From: an uncultured Rhodospirillaceae bacterium
GTDB taxonomy: Bacteria > Pseudomonadota > Alphaproteobacteria > Dongiales > Dongiaceae
DNA: 64,000 nt
Direction of reading: 5' to 3'
Assembly: GCA_902826565.1 (NCBI GenBank)
Contig: CADEFF010000001.1
Span: 74,257-138,256, forward strand
Shown: positions 16,221 to 25,621 of the stretch, piece after piece
How the letters are laid out: every line of letters begins with the position of its first letter
How positions within the stretch are numbered: position 1 is the stretch's first letter
The notes under the pieces: generated by a model
Database searches by the model: none
What the model was told of the DNA's origin: nothing
What the model saw: the letters and a program-made list of their open reading frames with translations, nothing else
Translations under genes and position numbers: made by a program

Positions 16221-17045
16221 ATGACGGCGCGCAGCGACAGGCCCGTCTCGATCCGCGTCGGCGACCTCGAGCTGCGGTTGGCCGAGAGCGACGAGGAGGT
16301 CGAGGCCGCGCAGGCGCTGCGCTACCGGATCTTCTACGAGGAGATGGCCGCCGAGCCGACGCCGGAGATGGCGGCCGCGCGGCGGGACTTCGATTCCTTC
16401 GATCCCTATTGCGACCATCTGCTGGTGATCGACCGCCGGCTGGACAGCGGCGCCGCCGGTGTGGTGGGCACCTATCGCCTGTTCCGGCGGTCCGAGGCCG
16501 CCGCGCGCGGCAAGCGATTCTATTCGGCGGACGAATACGACATCGGCCCGATCACCGAGCATCCGGGCGAGATCCTCGAGCTCGGCCGCTCCTGCATCGG
16601 ATCGGCCTATCGCTCGCGCGCCGCCATGCAGCTCATGTGGCGGGGCATCGCCGATTATGTGCGGCATTACGACATCACGCTGATGTTCGGCTGCGCGAGC
16701 CTGCCGGGCACCGATCCGGCGGCCCACGCGCTGCCGCTCAGCTATCTCGGCCATTTCCACATGGCGCCGGACGGGCTCCGGCCGCGCGCCCGGCCCGAGC
16801 GCTATGTCGAGATGCGGGTGCTGGACAAGCAGGCGATCGACAAGCGGGCGGCGCTCGCCCAGTTGCCGCCGCTGATCAAGGGCTATCTGCGGCTCGGCGG
16901 GTTCGTCGGCGACGGCGCGGTCGTCGACCCGCAATTCCACACGGTCGATGTCTGCATCATGGTCAAGACCGACTGGGTCACCGGCAAATACATGCGTCAT
17001 TATAGGCGCGAGGATGCGCAGGCGCGCGGCGCGACGGGCGAGTAA
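16221..17045 (+). CDS. olsB: L-ornithine N(alpha)-acyltransferase OlsB
   Basis: GNAT-like acyltransferase of 274 aa that transfers a 3-hydroxyacyl group from acyl-ACP to ornithine, giving lyso-ornithine lipid. Typical motifs are AQALRYRIFYEEM, CDHLLVID, VVGTYRLFR, ELGRSCI and LFGCASLPGTDP. The next gene encodes an OlsA-like acyltransferase and overlaps it by one base (TAATG), so both steps of ornithine-lipid synthesis are coupled. The start is uncertain: ATG 16221 or ATG 16206, 15 bases earlier; neither has a strong ribosome-binding site. Confidence 0.88.
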   Translation: MTARSDRPVSIRVGDLELRLAESDEEVEAAQALRYRIFYEEMAAEPTPEMAAARRDFDSFDPYCDHLLVIDRRLDSGAAGVVGTYRLFRRSEAAARGKRFYSADEYDIGPITEHPGEILELGRSCIGSAYRSRAAMQLMWRGIADYVRHYDITLMFGCASLPGTDPAAHALPLSYLGHFHMAPDGLRPRARPERYVEMRVLDKQAIDKRAALAQLPPLIKGYLRLGGFVGDGAVVDPQFHTVDVCIMVKTDWVTGKYMRHYRREDAQARGATGE

Positions 17046-17956
17046 TGGTCCTTCCGCGCCCGCCCCGCATCAAGGTGCTGCCGCCCGAGGACCCGCCGGC
17101 GGAGCTGCCGGTCGGCTCGACCTACCGCGCCGTTCTGCGGACCATTCCCTACCTGCTCTGGACCTTCGCGCTGATCCCGCTGCAGGCGATCGCGCTGTTG
17201 TTCCGGATGCGGGCGGCCGAGCGGATCCCCATGCTCTATCACCGCGGCTGCTGTCGCATGCTGGGGCTCCGGGTCAAGGTCGCCGGCGAGCGCGCGCCGG
17301 ATCGGCCGATGCTCTTCATCGGCAATCACAGCTCCTATCTCGACATCACGGTGTTCGGCTCGCTGCTGCCGGCCTCCTTCGTCGCCAAGGCGGAGATCGC
17401 CGGCTGGCCGCTCTTCGGAACGCTCGCCAAGCTGCAGCGCTCGGTCTTCGTGGATCGCCGGATGCAATCGACGCAGCGCCAGCGCGACGAGATTGCCGAG
17501 CGGCTGGAAGCCGGCGACAACCTGATTCTGTTTCCGGAGGGCACCAGCAACGACGGCAACGCGGTGCTGCCGTTCCGGAGCGCGCTGCTCAGCGTCGCGG
17601 AGCGGAAGATCGGCCCCGAGCAAAGGCCGCTCAAGCTGCAGCCGATCTCGATCGCCTATACCGGCCTCAATGGCGTGCCGCTCGGCTACGGCCTCCGGCC
17701 GCTCGTCGCCTGGTACGGCGACATGGATCTGGCCTCCCATCTCTGGCAGCTCCTGGGGCTCGGGCGCATCGAGGTGAAGGTGATCTTTCATCCGCCGGTC
17801 ACGATAGAGGCCTTCGGCTCGCGCAAGGCGCTCACCGACCATTGCTTCCGCGACGTGGCGGCGGGCGTGGCGGCGGCGATCGCCGGCCGGCCGCAGACCA
17901 TGCCCGCGGCGCCGGCGCGTGGGGTCAAGCCGATACCGCAGGCGACCCCGGCATGA
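17045..17956 (+). CDS. olsA: 1-acyl-glycerol-3-phosphate / lyso-ornithine lipid O-acyltransferase OlsA
   Basis: Membrane-associated acyltransferase of 303 aa (PlsC family) that adds the second acyl chain. It has an N-terminal hydrophobic anchor (TIPYLLWTFALIPLQAIALL), the catalytic NHSSYLD (Hx4D), and the glycerol-phosphate-type FPEGTSN motif. Being coupled to olsB, it most likely O-acylates lyso-ornithine lipid, although PlsC activity on lysophosphatidic acid cannot be excluded. Ornithine lipids replace phospholipids under phosphate limitation in many alphaproteobacteria; no Pho box was recognised upstream. Confidence 0.9.
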   Translation: MVLPRPPRIKVLPPEDPPAELPVGSTYRAVLRTIPYLLWTFALIPLQAIALLFRMRAAERIPMLYHRGCCRMLGLRVKVAGERAPDRPMLFIGNHSSYLDITVFGSLLPASFVAKAEIAGWPLFGTLAKLQRSVFVDRRMQSTQRQRDEIAERLEAGDNLILFPEGTSNDGNAVLPFRSALLSVAERKIGPEQRPLKLQPISIAYTGLNGVPLGYGLRPLVAWYGDMDLASHLWQLLGLGRIEVKVIFHPPVTIEAFGSRKALTDHCFRDVAAGVAAAIAGRPQTMPAAPARGVKPIPQATPA

Positions 17957-18058
17957 TAGAATGACGCCGATGGGCATTTGCGCGACGAAGCCAATGATTT
18001 CAACCGTCTCCAGCCTCGCGGCCGCTTTGCGCGTGCGCATTTCCGGCGACAGACATCC

Positions 18059-19456
18059 GTGAAGCGACTCTTCATCAAGACCTATGGCTGCCAGATGAAC
18101 GAGTACGACTCCGCCCGCATGGCGGATGCGCTGGCGCCGCTCGGCTATGCGCCGGCGGAGACGCCGGAAGGTGCCGACATGGTGATCCTCAACACCTGCC
18201 ATATCCGCGAGAAGGCGGCGGAGAAGGTGTTCTCCGAGCTCGGCCGCCTGCGCGCCGAGAAGCGCCGTCGCGAGGCGGCGGGCGAGGGCATGGTGATCGC
18301 GGTCGCCGGCTGCGTGGCGCAGGCCGAGGGCGCCGAGATTCTCCGCCGCGCGCCCTTCGTCGATATCGTGCTCGGGCCGCAGACCTATCACCGTCTGCCG
18401 GAGATGGTGGCGCGCGCGACGCGGGCGGCGGATCCCGATCGGCGCGGCCTCGTCGATACGGATTTTCCGGTCGAATCGAAGTTCGATCACCTGCCGGCGG
18501 CGAACGCGTCTGGCATCGGCGCTTTCCTGACCGTGCAGGAAGGCTGCGACAGATTCTGCACCTTCTGCGTGGTGCCCTATACGCGGGGGGCCGAAGCGTC
18601 GCGCCCGGCGGCCGACGTGATCGCCGAGGCGCGCCGGCTGGTCGGGCAGGGCGTGCGCGAGATCACGCTGCTCGGGCAGAACGTCAACGCCTATCATGGC
18701 GCCGCGCCGCATCGCGTCGGCGGCGGCCCGGCGGAATGGGGCCTCGGCCGGCTGGTCCGCGCGCTCGCCGAGATCGAAGGCCTCTCGCGCCTCCGCTACA
18801 TGACCTCCCATCCGCGCGACATGGACGAGGCGCTCATCGCCGCCCATCGCGACGAACCGAAGCTGATGCCCTTCCTGCATCTGCCGGTGCAGTCGGGCAG
18901 CGATCGCATGCTGGAGGCGATGAACCGGCGCCACGGCGCGGCGGATTACCGCCGCCTCGTCGATCGTCTCCGGGCGGCGCGGTCCGATCTCGCCCTCTCC
19001 TCCGATTTCATCGTCGGCTTCCCCGGCGAAACCGACGCGGATTTCGAGGCGACGCTGGCACTCGTCGCCGAGGTCGGCTTCGCCAGCGCCTTCAGCTTCA
19101 AATACAGCCCGCGTCCCGGCACGCCGGCGGCGCTCCTCGAGCGCCAGGTGCCGGAGGCGGCGAAGGATGCGCGGCTCGCGCGGCTGCAGGCGCTGCTGCG
19201 CGAGCAGCAGCAGGGCTTCAACGCGGCGATGCTCGGCCGGCGTCTGCCGGTGCTGTTCGACCGGCCGGGCCGCTACGAGGGGCAGCTCGTCGGCCGCAGC
19301 CCCTATCTCCAGCCGGTGCATGTCGCGGCGCCCGACGCGCTGATCGGCCAGGTGGCGATGGTCGAGATCCGCGACCTCAAGACCAATTCCCTCGGCGGCG
19401 CGCTGGTGGCCGGCGCCGCCGCGACGGCCTCGCAACAGGAGCGGCTCAGCGCGTGA
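18059..19456 (+). CDS. miaB: tRNA-2-methylthio-N6-dimethylallyladenosine synthase MiaB
   Basis: Radical-SAM methylthiotransferase of 465 aa that converts i6A37 to ms2i6A37 in tRNAs reading UNN codons. The N-terminal UPF0004 domain binds the auxiliary [4Fe-4S] cluster through cysteines in [19 protein letters not shown] and AGCVAQ. The radical-SAM cluster motif C163-x3-C167-x2-C170 lies in [16 protein letters not shown], and a C-terminal TRAM domain ends the protein. The start is GTG 18059, giving [14 protein letters not shown]. The stop overlaps phoH (GTGA). miaB-phoH-ybeY-corC-lnt is a conserved proteobacterial run. Confidence 0.96.
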   Translation: MKRLFIKTYGCQMNEYDSARMADALAPLGYAPAETPEGADMVILNTCHIREKAAEKVFSELGRLRAEKRRREAAGEGMVIAVAGCVAQAEGAEILRRAPFVDIVLGPQTYHRLPEMVARATRAADPDRRGLVDTDFPVESKFDHLPAANASGIGAFLTVQEGCDRFCTFCVVPYTRGAEASRPAADVIAEARRLVGQGVREITLLGQNVNAYHGAAPHRVGGGPAEWGLGRLVRALAEIEGLSRLRYMTSHPRDMDEALIAAHRDEPKLMPFLHLPVQSGSDRMLEAMNRRHGAADYRRLVDRLRAARSDLALSSDFIVGFPGETDADFEATLALVAEVGFASAFSFKYSPRPGTPAALLERQVPEAAKDARLARLQALLREQQQGFNAAMLGRRLPVLFDRPGRYEGQLVGRSPYLQPVHVAAPDALIGQVAMVEIRDLKTNSLGGALVAGAAATASQQERLSA

Positions 19457-20496
19457 CCTCGACACCCGTCGCCAGCGTCAATCCGCCCGTTCAGCTCGAA
19501 TTCGACGACAACCGCCTGCTGCCGATGCTGTTCGGCGAGCATGACCAGCATCTCGCGCGGATCGAGCAGGCGACCGGGGTGTCGCTGGTGTCGCGCGGCA
19601 ACCGGCTCGCGATCTCCGGCCCCAACGAGGCCGTGGCGCTCGCCCGCACCGCCCTCCTCGCGCTCTATCAGCGGCTGAAGCGCGGGCTTCCCGTCGACAT
19701 GGCGGAGGTCGACGCCTCGGTGCGGCTCGCGCGGGTCGAGGATGGCGGCAGCGAGATGAACCTTTTCGGCCGGCTCGGCTCGGACGGCAGCGCGGTCCGC
19801 ACCCAGCGTCGCCACATCACGCCGCGCACGCCGATGCAGGCGACCTACCTCAAGGCCCTGCGCGAGCAGGATCTCGTCTTCGGGCTCGGGCCCGCCGGCA
19901 CCGGCAAGACCTATCTCGCCGTCGCCGTCGCCGTCGCCATGCTGACCAAGGGCAGCGTCGACCGGATCGTGCTGTCCCGCCCCGCGGTGGAGGCGGGCGA
20001 GCGGCTCGGCTTCCTGCCGGGCGACCTGCGCGAGAAGGTCGATCCCTATCTCCGGCCGCTCTACGACGCGCTCTACGACATGATGCCGGCGGACCAGGTG
20101 GTGAAGCGGCTCTCGAACGGGGAGATCGAGATCGCGCCGCTCGCCTTCATGCGCGGCCGCACGCTTGCCAACAGCTTCGTGATCCTCGACGAGGCGCAGA
20201 ACACGACGCCGGTGCAGATGAAGATGTTCCTGACCCGCCTCGGCGACGGCTCGCGCATGGCGGTCACCGGCGACCTCTCGCAGATCGATCTGCCGCCGGG
20301 CCAGCGCTCGGGGCTGCAGGATGCCGTGGATACGCTCGCGAAGGTCGAGGGCATCGAATTCGTGCGCTTCACCGACGCCGATGTGGTGCGCCACCCGCTG
20401 GTGAGCCGCATCGTGCGCGCCTATGATGCGCAGCAGGCAAGGGGGGACGCGCAGCCGGCGAAGGGGGCGCCCGCGGCGCCGAAATCCGGGCGGTGA
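19453..20496 (+). CDS. ybeZ: PhoH-like ATPase (YbeZ)
   Basis: Cytoplasmic P-loop ATPase of 347 aa in the PhoH/YbeZ family, thought to act with YbeY in RNA metabolism and ribosome maturation. The Walker A motif is GPAGTGKT (residues 146-153), Walker B is [11 protein letters not shown], and [11 protein letters not shown] is the family's sensor-like motif. The N-terminal ~110 residues contain a KH-like RNA-binding region. The GTG start at 19453 overlaps the miaB stop, and its own stop overlaps ybeY in the same way. Confidence 0.94.
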   Translation: MTSTPVASVNPPVQLEFDDNRLLPMLFGEHDQHLARIEQATGVSLVSRGNRLAISGPNEAVALARTALLALYQRLKRGLPVDMAEVDASVRLARVEDGGSEMNLFGRLGSDGSAVRTQRRHITPRTPMQATYLKALREQDLVFGLGPAGTGKTYLAVAVAVAMLTKGSVDRIVLSRPAVEAGERLGFLPGDLREKVDPYLRPLYDALYDMMPADQVVKRLSNGEIEIAPLAFMRGRTLANSFVILDEAQNTTPVQMKMFLTRLGDGSRMAVTGDLSQIDLPPGQRSGLQDAVDTLAKVEGIEFVRFTDADVVRHPLVSRIVRAYDAQQARGDAQPAKGAPAAPKSGR

Positions 20497-21119
20497 ACGC
20501 CCGCGATCGATCGCGGGCCGGCCCTGCCGCCGCCGGCTCGTCCGCGAAACGCCGCCCGCTTCCTGCGAAAAAGCGTCCCGCGAAAAAATGCCCCGCCGGC
20601 GGGCCTCGCGCGGCGAACGGCATAAACCTGACGGTAAGCGTGCTCGATCGGATCTGGACGCAGCGCCTGCCCGAGGCCGGGCGCCTCGCGCGCCGCGCGG
20701 CGCGTTCGGCGCTGAAGGGCGCCGGCCGCACCTCAGGAAAAGGCGAGATCGGGCTGGTGTTCGGCGACGATGCTCTGCTGCGCCGGTTGAACCGGACATA
20801 CCGGGGAATCGACAAGCCGACGAATGTGCTATCCTTCGCGGGCGAGCCGCGGACGCCCTCGGGAGAGGCAGGCAGCCTCGGCGAGGTGATCCTCGCCCGT
20901 CAGACGCTCGTCGGCGAGGCCCGCGCCCAGCGCAAGCCGGTCGCCGATCACCTGACCCATCTCGTCGTGCATGGCGTGCTGCATCTCTTGGGATATGACC
21001 ACGAAACCGACGCCGAGGCGGAACGCATGGAGCGGCTCGAGACCGCGATCCTGGCGCGGCTCGGCATCGCCGATCCCTATGCCGCGCCGCCGCGCCGCCG
21101 CATGACCCGCCGAAGATGA
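20493..21119 (+). CDS. ybeY: Endoribonuclease YbeY, with basic N-terminal extension
   Basis: Zinc-dependent endoribonuclease involved in 16S rRNA 3' processing and ribosome quality control. The metal site is HLVVHGVLHLLGYDH (Hx3Hx5H), followed by ETDAEAERMERLE. At 208 aa it exceeds the usual ~155-170: the first ~45 residues are rich in Lys, Arg, Ala and Pro (AKKRPAKK) and would be disordered. The GTG at 20493 overlaps the phoH stop, matching neighbouring overlaps, so I kept it. A later GTG at 20640 would give a normal-length protein, leaving the extension unproven. Confidence 0.9.
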   Translation: MNARDRSRAGPAAAGSSAKRRPLPAKKRPAKKCPAGGPRAANGINLTVSVLDRIWTQRLPEAGRLARRAARSALKGAGRTSGKGEIGLVFGDDALLRRLNRTYRGIDKPTNVLSFAGEPRTPSGEAGSLGEVILARQTLVGEARAQRKPVADHLTHLVVHGVLHLLGYDHETDAEAERMERLETAILARLGIADPYAAPPRRRMTRRR

Positions 21120-22030
21120 GCGAGACCGTACCCAGACCCGGGCCGGCCGACGGTCCAGACGACGAATCCTCCGGCTTTGCGGTCATCCGCAACTGGCTGC
21201 GCTGGCGCCGCCGGCACCGCAAGCCGGAAACCGCGCTCCGCGACGCGATCGAGGAGCTGATCGAGGAGACGGAGAACGACACCGAGGCGGAGCCCGCGCG
21301 GAGCGACGAGGGCAGCTTGCTGCTCAACATCCTCAAGCTGCGCGACCTCACGGCCGAGGACATCAAGGTGCCCCGCGCCGACGTGCTTGCGATCTCGCTC
21401 GACGTCACGCTCGACGAGCTCGTGAAGACCATGGTCACCGAAGGCCATTCGCGCATGCCGATCTACCGCGAGACGCTGGACGACGTGGTGGGCATGGTCC
21501 ATGTGAAGGACGCGCTCGCCTGCCTCGCCGGCGAGCGGCCCTTCGATTTGATGCAGATCCGCCGCGAGGTTCTTTTCATCGCGCCCTCCATGCCGGTGCT
21601 CGATCTCTTGCTCGAGATGCGGCTGAAACGCGTGCATATGGCGCTCGTGGTGGACGAGTTCGGCGGCATCGACGGCCTCGTCACCATCGAGGACGTGGTG
21701 GAGGAGATCGTCGGCGAGATCGACGACGAACATGACGAGACCGAAGGGCCGCGGCTGGTCGAGCGGCCGGACGGTACGCTCGTCGCGGATGCCCGCGCGA
21801 CCATCGAGGAGTTCGAGGAGAAGATCGGCCCGGTCCTGACCGATGCCGAGCGCAAGGAGGACGTCGATACGCTCGCCGGCCTCGTCTTCGCGATCGCCGG
21901 CCGCGTGCCGGCGCGCGGCGAGCTCATCGCGCACCCCTCCGGCATCGCCTTCGAGGTGCTCGACGCCGATCCGCGCCGCATCAAGCGGCTCAAGATCCAC
22001 AACATCCCGCCTCCCCGCGATGCCGCCTAG
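21116..22030 (+). CDS. corC: CBS-domain CorC/hemolysin-C family protein
   Basis: Soluble protein of 304 aa with two CBS domains (about residues 85-205: VPRADVLAIS..., VVDEFGGIDGLVTIEDVVEEIVGEI) and a C-terminal CorC_HlyC domain. It lacks the DUF21 membrane domain of the larger homologues. Members are linked to Mg2+/Co2+ export and adenine-nucleotide binding. It overlaps ybeY by 4 bases (ATGA) and the following lnt by 11 bases, so all are probably co-translated. In many proteobacteria this gene sits between ybeY and lnt exactly as here. Confidence 0.93.
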   Translation: MSETVPRPGPADGPDDESSGFAVIRNWLRWRRRHRKPETALRDAIEELIEETENDTEAEPARSDEGSLLLNILKLRDLTAEDIKVPRADVLAISLDVTLDELVKTMVTEGHSRMPIYRETLDDVVGMVHVKDALACLAGERPFDLMQIRREVLFIAPSMPVLDLLLEMRLKRVHMALVVDEFGGIDGLVTIEDVVEEIVGEIDDEHDETEGPRLVERPDGTLVADARATIEEFEEKIGPVLTDAERKEDVDTLAGLVFAIAGRVPARGELIAHPSGIAFEVLDADPRRIKRLKIHNIPPPRDAA

Positions 22031-23639
22031 GCCGGCGGACGCGTCCGCAACGACCCCTTGGCCGCGCCTCGGCCGTCTTGCCGGATCCCTGCAGAAGCTC
22101 GCGGGCTGGCGGCGCTGGCTCGCCGCCTTTCTGCTGGGCGCGGCGGGCGCGCTCGCCCTGCCGCCTTTTTATCTCGTGCCGCTGCTGATCCCGATGCTGG
22201 CGGCGCTGGTGTGGTGGATCGACGCGGCGCCGCGCCGCCGCAGCGCCTTCGCCGTCGGCTGGTGGATCGGCTTCGGCCATTTCTCCGCCGGCTTCTACTG
22301 GATCGCGAACGCGCTGCTGGTGGATCCGCTGCGCTTCGGCTGGATGATCCCGCCGGTGGTGGGCGGGCTCGCCGCGGGCATGGCGCTCTTCATCGGCCTT
22401 GCCGCGCTGCTTACCCATGCGGTGCCGATGCGCGGGCCCGCGCGCGTGCTCATCCTGGCGCTCGCCTGGGTGCTTTGCGAATGGGTGCGCGGCTGGTTCC
22501 TCACCGGGTTTCCCTGGAACCTGCTCGGCTATGTCTGGATGTTCTCCGACGCGCTGATCCAGCCGGCCGCCTATGTCGGCGTCTGGGGCCTCAGCCTGCT
22601 CAGCGTCGTCGCGCTCGCCATGCCGGCGATCCTGGGACTGCCCGGCCCGGCGCGCCGGGGATGGATCGTCACGATCGCGGCGCTCCTGCTGCCGGGGCTG
22701 GCCTGGCTCGGCGGGCTTGCGCGGCTCGCCGAGGCGAGCGACGCGACGTCGGAGCTCCGGCTTCGCATCGTGCAGCCGGCCATCGAGCAGACCCTCAAGA
22801 ACGATCCGACCGCGCGGGTCCGCAATCTCGAGCTCCTCGCAGACCTCACGCGCCGGCGCGGCGACGGCGCGCCGCCGCCGCTCGTGATCTGGCCGGAGGC
22901 GGCGGTGCCGTTCCTGATCGAGCGCGATCCGCCGTTGCGCCGGAGCCTCGGCGCGTTGCTGCCGCCGGGCGGCCATCTCATCACCGGCGCGCCGCGCGCC
23001 GAGCCGGCGGAGGGCGATCTCGCGCGGATCTGGAACAGTCTCTCCGCGCTCGACGGCAGCGGCGCCATCCTCGCGACCTTCGACAAGTTCCATCTGGTGC
23101 CGCTCGGCGAGTATGTGCCGCTGCGCGAGGTCTTTCCGTTTCTCTCCAAGGTGACGCCGGGGGCCATAGATTTCTCCGCCGGTCCCGGCCCGCGCACCTT
23201 GCGGGTCTCCGGGCTGCCGCCCTTCGGACCGCTCATCTGCTACGAGGTGATCTTCCCGCATGCGATCGTCGACGAGGCGGATCGTCCTGACTGGCTGGTC
23301 AATTTGACGAACGACGGATGGTTCGGCGCGAGCACCGGTCCCTACCAGCATTTCGCGAGCGCCCGCATGCGCGCGGTCGAGGAAGGATTGCCGCTCGTTC
23401 GCGCTGCGAATTCGGGAATCTCCGGCGTGATCGATCCCTATGGGCGCGTGATCGCGAGCCTTGCGCTCGGCGAACGCGGCGCCCTCGACGCAAAGTTGCC
23501 TTTGCCGATCCCGCAAACGCTCTTTGCGCGATTCGGCGGATGGAACTGCCTCGCGCTGGGATTGTTGATCCTCGGGATCGCTCTCGCTCTTGATCCGCGA
23601 AACTGGAGCGGTCGGTCAGGGTCTGCACTAGGACAATAA
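22020..23639 (+). CDS. lnt: Apolipoprotein N-acyltransferase
   Basis: Inner-membrane enzyme of 539 aa that adds the third acyl chain to the N-terminal cysteine of lipoproteins, required for Lol sorting. There are about six to eight membrane segments in the N-terminal half (for example LPPFYLVPLLIPMLAALVWW), then a periplasmic nitrilase domain with the E-K-C triad: E293 in WPEAAVPF, K356 in FDKFHLVPLGEY, C407 in LICYEVIFP. A final helix (LALGLLILGIALAL) anchors the C-terminus. It starts at ATG 22020, inside the end of corC. Confidence 0.95.
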   Translation: MPPRPADASATTPWPRLGRLAGSLQKLAGWRRWLAAFLLGAAGALALPPFYLVPLLIPMLAALVWWIDAAPRRRSAFAVGWWIGFGHFSAGFYWIANALLVDPLRFGWMIPPVVGGLAAGMALFIGLAALLTHAVPMRGPARVLILALAWVLCEWVRGWFLTGFPWNLLGYVWMFSDALIQPAAYVGVWGLSLLSVVALAMPAILGLPGPARRGWIVTIAALLLPGLAWLGGLARLAEASDATSELRLRIVQPAIEQTLKNDPTARVRNLELLADLTRRRGDGAPPPLVIWPEAAVPFLIERDPPLRRSLGALLPPGGHLITGAPRAEPAEGDLARIWNSLSALDGSGAILATFDKFHLVPLGEYVPLREVFPFLSKVTPGAIDFSAGPGPRTLRVSGLPPFGPLICYEVIFPHAIVDEADRPDWLVNLTNDGWFGASTGPYQHFASARMRAVEEGLPLVRAANSGISGVIDPYGRVIASLALGERGALDAKLPLPIPQTLFARFGGWNCLALGLLILGIALALDPRNWSGRSGSALGQ

Positions 23640-23653
23640 AACGAGAGTTCGCG

Positions 23654-23681
23654 TTGACTGCGGCGAGGGGCGGGTCTAACT
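23654..23681 (+). promoter_or_regulatory. Possible promoter of the XRE regulator
   Basis: TTGACT (23654-23659) is followed after 16 bp by CTAACT (23676-23681). The spacing and -35 are good; the -10 is modest. It would start transcription about 70 nt before the XRE gene. Confidence 0.35.
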
Positions 23682-23755
23682 GTTCGATTTGTCGGACGCA
23701 GCGAAGACGCCGTCCGCGCCGTCGAAGTGTCGGCCAATAGTTGAAAGGAGCCCCT

Positions 23756-24226
23756 ATGCCGCGAGGCCGGAAATCGTCCGGGCGTATGGCGAGTCTCGGA
23801 TTTCCGAATCCGATCGACGTTCATGTCGGCCAGCGCATTCGCCAGCGCCGCACGTTGCTCGGCATGAGCCAGGAGAAGCTCGGCGAAGCCATAGGGCTCA
23901 CCTTCCAGCAGGTGCAGAAGTACGAGCGCGGCGCCAATCGCGTCGGCTCCTCGCGACTGTTCGATTTGGCGCGCGTGCTCGACGTGCCCGTCACCTACTT
24001 CTTCGACGAGATGTCGACCAGCACGGCGTCGAAATCGCCGTCGCGGCTGCGCGGCCTCGCCGAGCCGAAGCCGGAACCCTTCGAGCCGGATCCGCTCGCG
24101 AAGCGCGAAACCCTCGAGCTGGTGCGCGCCTATTACCGCATCCCCGATCCGCAGGCGCGGAAGCGTCTCTTCGAGCTCACCAAGGCGCTCGGCCGTACGG
24201 TCCGCAAGCGGCGCGCTTCGAGCTGA
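23756..24226 (+). CDS. XRE-family helix-turn-helix regulator
   Basis: DNA-binding protein of 156 aa. The HTH_3 domain occupies about residues 22-78 (VGQRIRQRRTLLGMSQEKL, LTFQQVQKYERGANRVG). The C-terminal half has ETLELVRAYYRIPDPQARKRLFELTKAL, the tail found in the widespread alphaproteobacterial group of XRE regulators that are often encoded next to metK. Some members regulate growth or competence-like traits; the targets here are unknown. ATG 23756 has an AAAGGAG ribosome-binding site 8 nt upstream. Confidence 0.9.
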   Translation: MPRGRKSSGRMASLGFPNPIDVHVGQRIRQRRTLLGMSQEKLGEAIGLTFQQVQKYERGANRVGSSRLFDLARVLDVPVTYFFDEMSTSTASKSPSRLRGLAEPKPEPFEPDPLAKRETLELVRAYYRIPDPQARKRLFELTKALGRTVRKRRASS

Positions 24227-24414
24227 TTTTCCGCCGGCTTTTCGCGCCGCCGCCGCCTGCCGATAGGGCTTGACCGGCGCGCGCCGGTTGCAACATCATC
24301 CGGCGCTTTCCGGCGGGCAAGGCCGGCCTCGAGGCGCGGACGCGACCTCGCGCGGCCCGGCCGCGTCCGCCGCCGCCCGGCGACATTCGCCAGCCTCCGT
24401 TGAAGGGAAAGATC

Positions 24415-25605
24415 TTGCGCAAGGGAACCTATCTGTTCACCAGCGAGTCGGTATCCGAAGGCCATCCCGACAAGGTCTGCGACCGCATCTCCGACGCGGT
24501 GCTCGACGCCTTTCTGACGCTCGATCCGCAGGCGCGCGTCGCCTGCGAGACGCTCTGCACCACGAACCGCGTGGTGATCGCCGGCGAGGTGCGCGGCCCG
24601 CAGCCGCTGGTCGACGGCCAGGGACAGATCGACAAGGCGCGCATCGCCGAGATCGCGCGCTCCTGCATCAAGGAAATCGGCTATCGGCAGGACGGCTTTC
24701 ACTGGGAGAAGGTCGAGGTCGAGGTGCATCTCCATGCGCAGTCCTCCGACATCGCGCAGGGCGTGGATGCGGCCGGCAACAAGGACGAGGGCGCGGGCGA
24801 CCAGGGCATCATGTTCGGCTTCGCCTGCAACGAGACCGAGCAGTTGATGCCGGCCCCGATCTACTACGCGCACAACATCCTGAAGTCGCTCGCCGAGGCG
24901 CGCCATTCCGGCGCCGAGCCCGGCCTCGGGCCCGACGCGAAGAGCCAGGTGACGCTGCTTTACGAGAACGGCCGGCCGATGAAGGCGACGTCGATCGTGG
25001 TTTCGACGCAGCATGGCGAGACGCTGAGCCAGGATCAGGTGCGCGAGATCGTGCGGCCGCACGTCGTCAACGTGCTGCCGAAAGGCTGGATGTGCCCGGA
25101 GGAGGAGTTCTACGTGAATCCGACCGGTCGCTTCGTGATCGGCGGTCCCGACGGCGATGCCGGCCTCACCGGCCGCAAGATCATCGTCGACACCTATGGC
25201 GGCGCGTCGCCGCATGGCGGCGGGGCGTTCTCCGGCAAGGACCCGACCAAGGTCGACCGGTCGGCCGCCTATGCGGCGCGCTATCTGGCGAAGAACGTCG
25301 TGGCGGCGGGGCTCGCCGAGCGCTGCACCATCCAGCTTTCCTACGCGATCGGCGTTGCGAAGCCGCTCAGCTTCTATGTCGATACCCACGGCACCGGCCG
25401 CGTGGACGAGGAGCGGCTGGCGACGCTGCTGCAGGAGCTGGTCGATCTCCGGCCGCGCGCCATCCGCACCCATCTCGGCCTCAACCGGCCGATCTATGCG
25501 CGCACTGCGGCCTACGGGCATTTCGGCCGGCCGGCGGAGCCGGATGGCGGCTTCTCCTGGGAGCGCCTCGATCTCGTGGAGAGCCTGCGCGGCGCCCTCA
25601 ACTGA
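24415..25605 (+). CDS. metK: S-adenosylmethionine synthetase
   Basis: Makes SAM from methionine and ATP; 396 aa, tetrameric in the cytoplasm. Signatures are [20 protein letters not shown] at the N-terminus, [10 protein letters not shown] (ATP-binding) and [19 protein letters not shown]. The start is TTG at 24415, chosen because GAAGGGAAA lies just upstream and translation begins [11 protein letters not shown]; a TTG at 24400 would add five residues. No ATG is available. A methyl-donor enzyme relying on TTG could be translation-limited. I checked the 190-nt leader for SAM-II or SAM/SAH riboswitch sequences and recognised neither. Confidence 0.96.
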   Translation: MRKGTYLFTSESVSEGHPDKVCDRISDAVLDAFLTLDPQARVACETLCTTNRVVIAGEVRGPQPLVDGQGQIDKARIAEIARSCIKEIGYRQDGFHWEKVEVEVHLHAQSSDIAQGVDAAGNKDEGAGDQGIMFGFACNETEQLMPAPIYYAHNILKSLAEARHSGAEPGLGPDAKSQVTLLYENGRPMKATSIVVSTQHGETLSQDQVREIVRPHVVNVLPKGWMCPEEEFYVNPTGRFVIGGPDGDAGLTGRKIIVDTYGGASPHGGGAFSGKDPTKVDRSAAYAARYLAKNVVAAGLAERCTIQLSYAIGVAKPLSFYVDTHGTGRVDEERLATLLQELVDLRPRAIRTHLGLNRPIYARTAAYGHFGRPAEPDGGFSWERLDLVESLRGALN

Positions 25606-25621
25606 GCGCGCGGGCGGCCTA

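Noticed and set aside
24227..24414. SAM-II or SAM/SAH riboswitch before metK
   Set aside because: The conserved short sequences of those riboswitches were not found; only GC-rich inverted repeats are visible.
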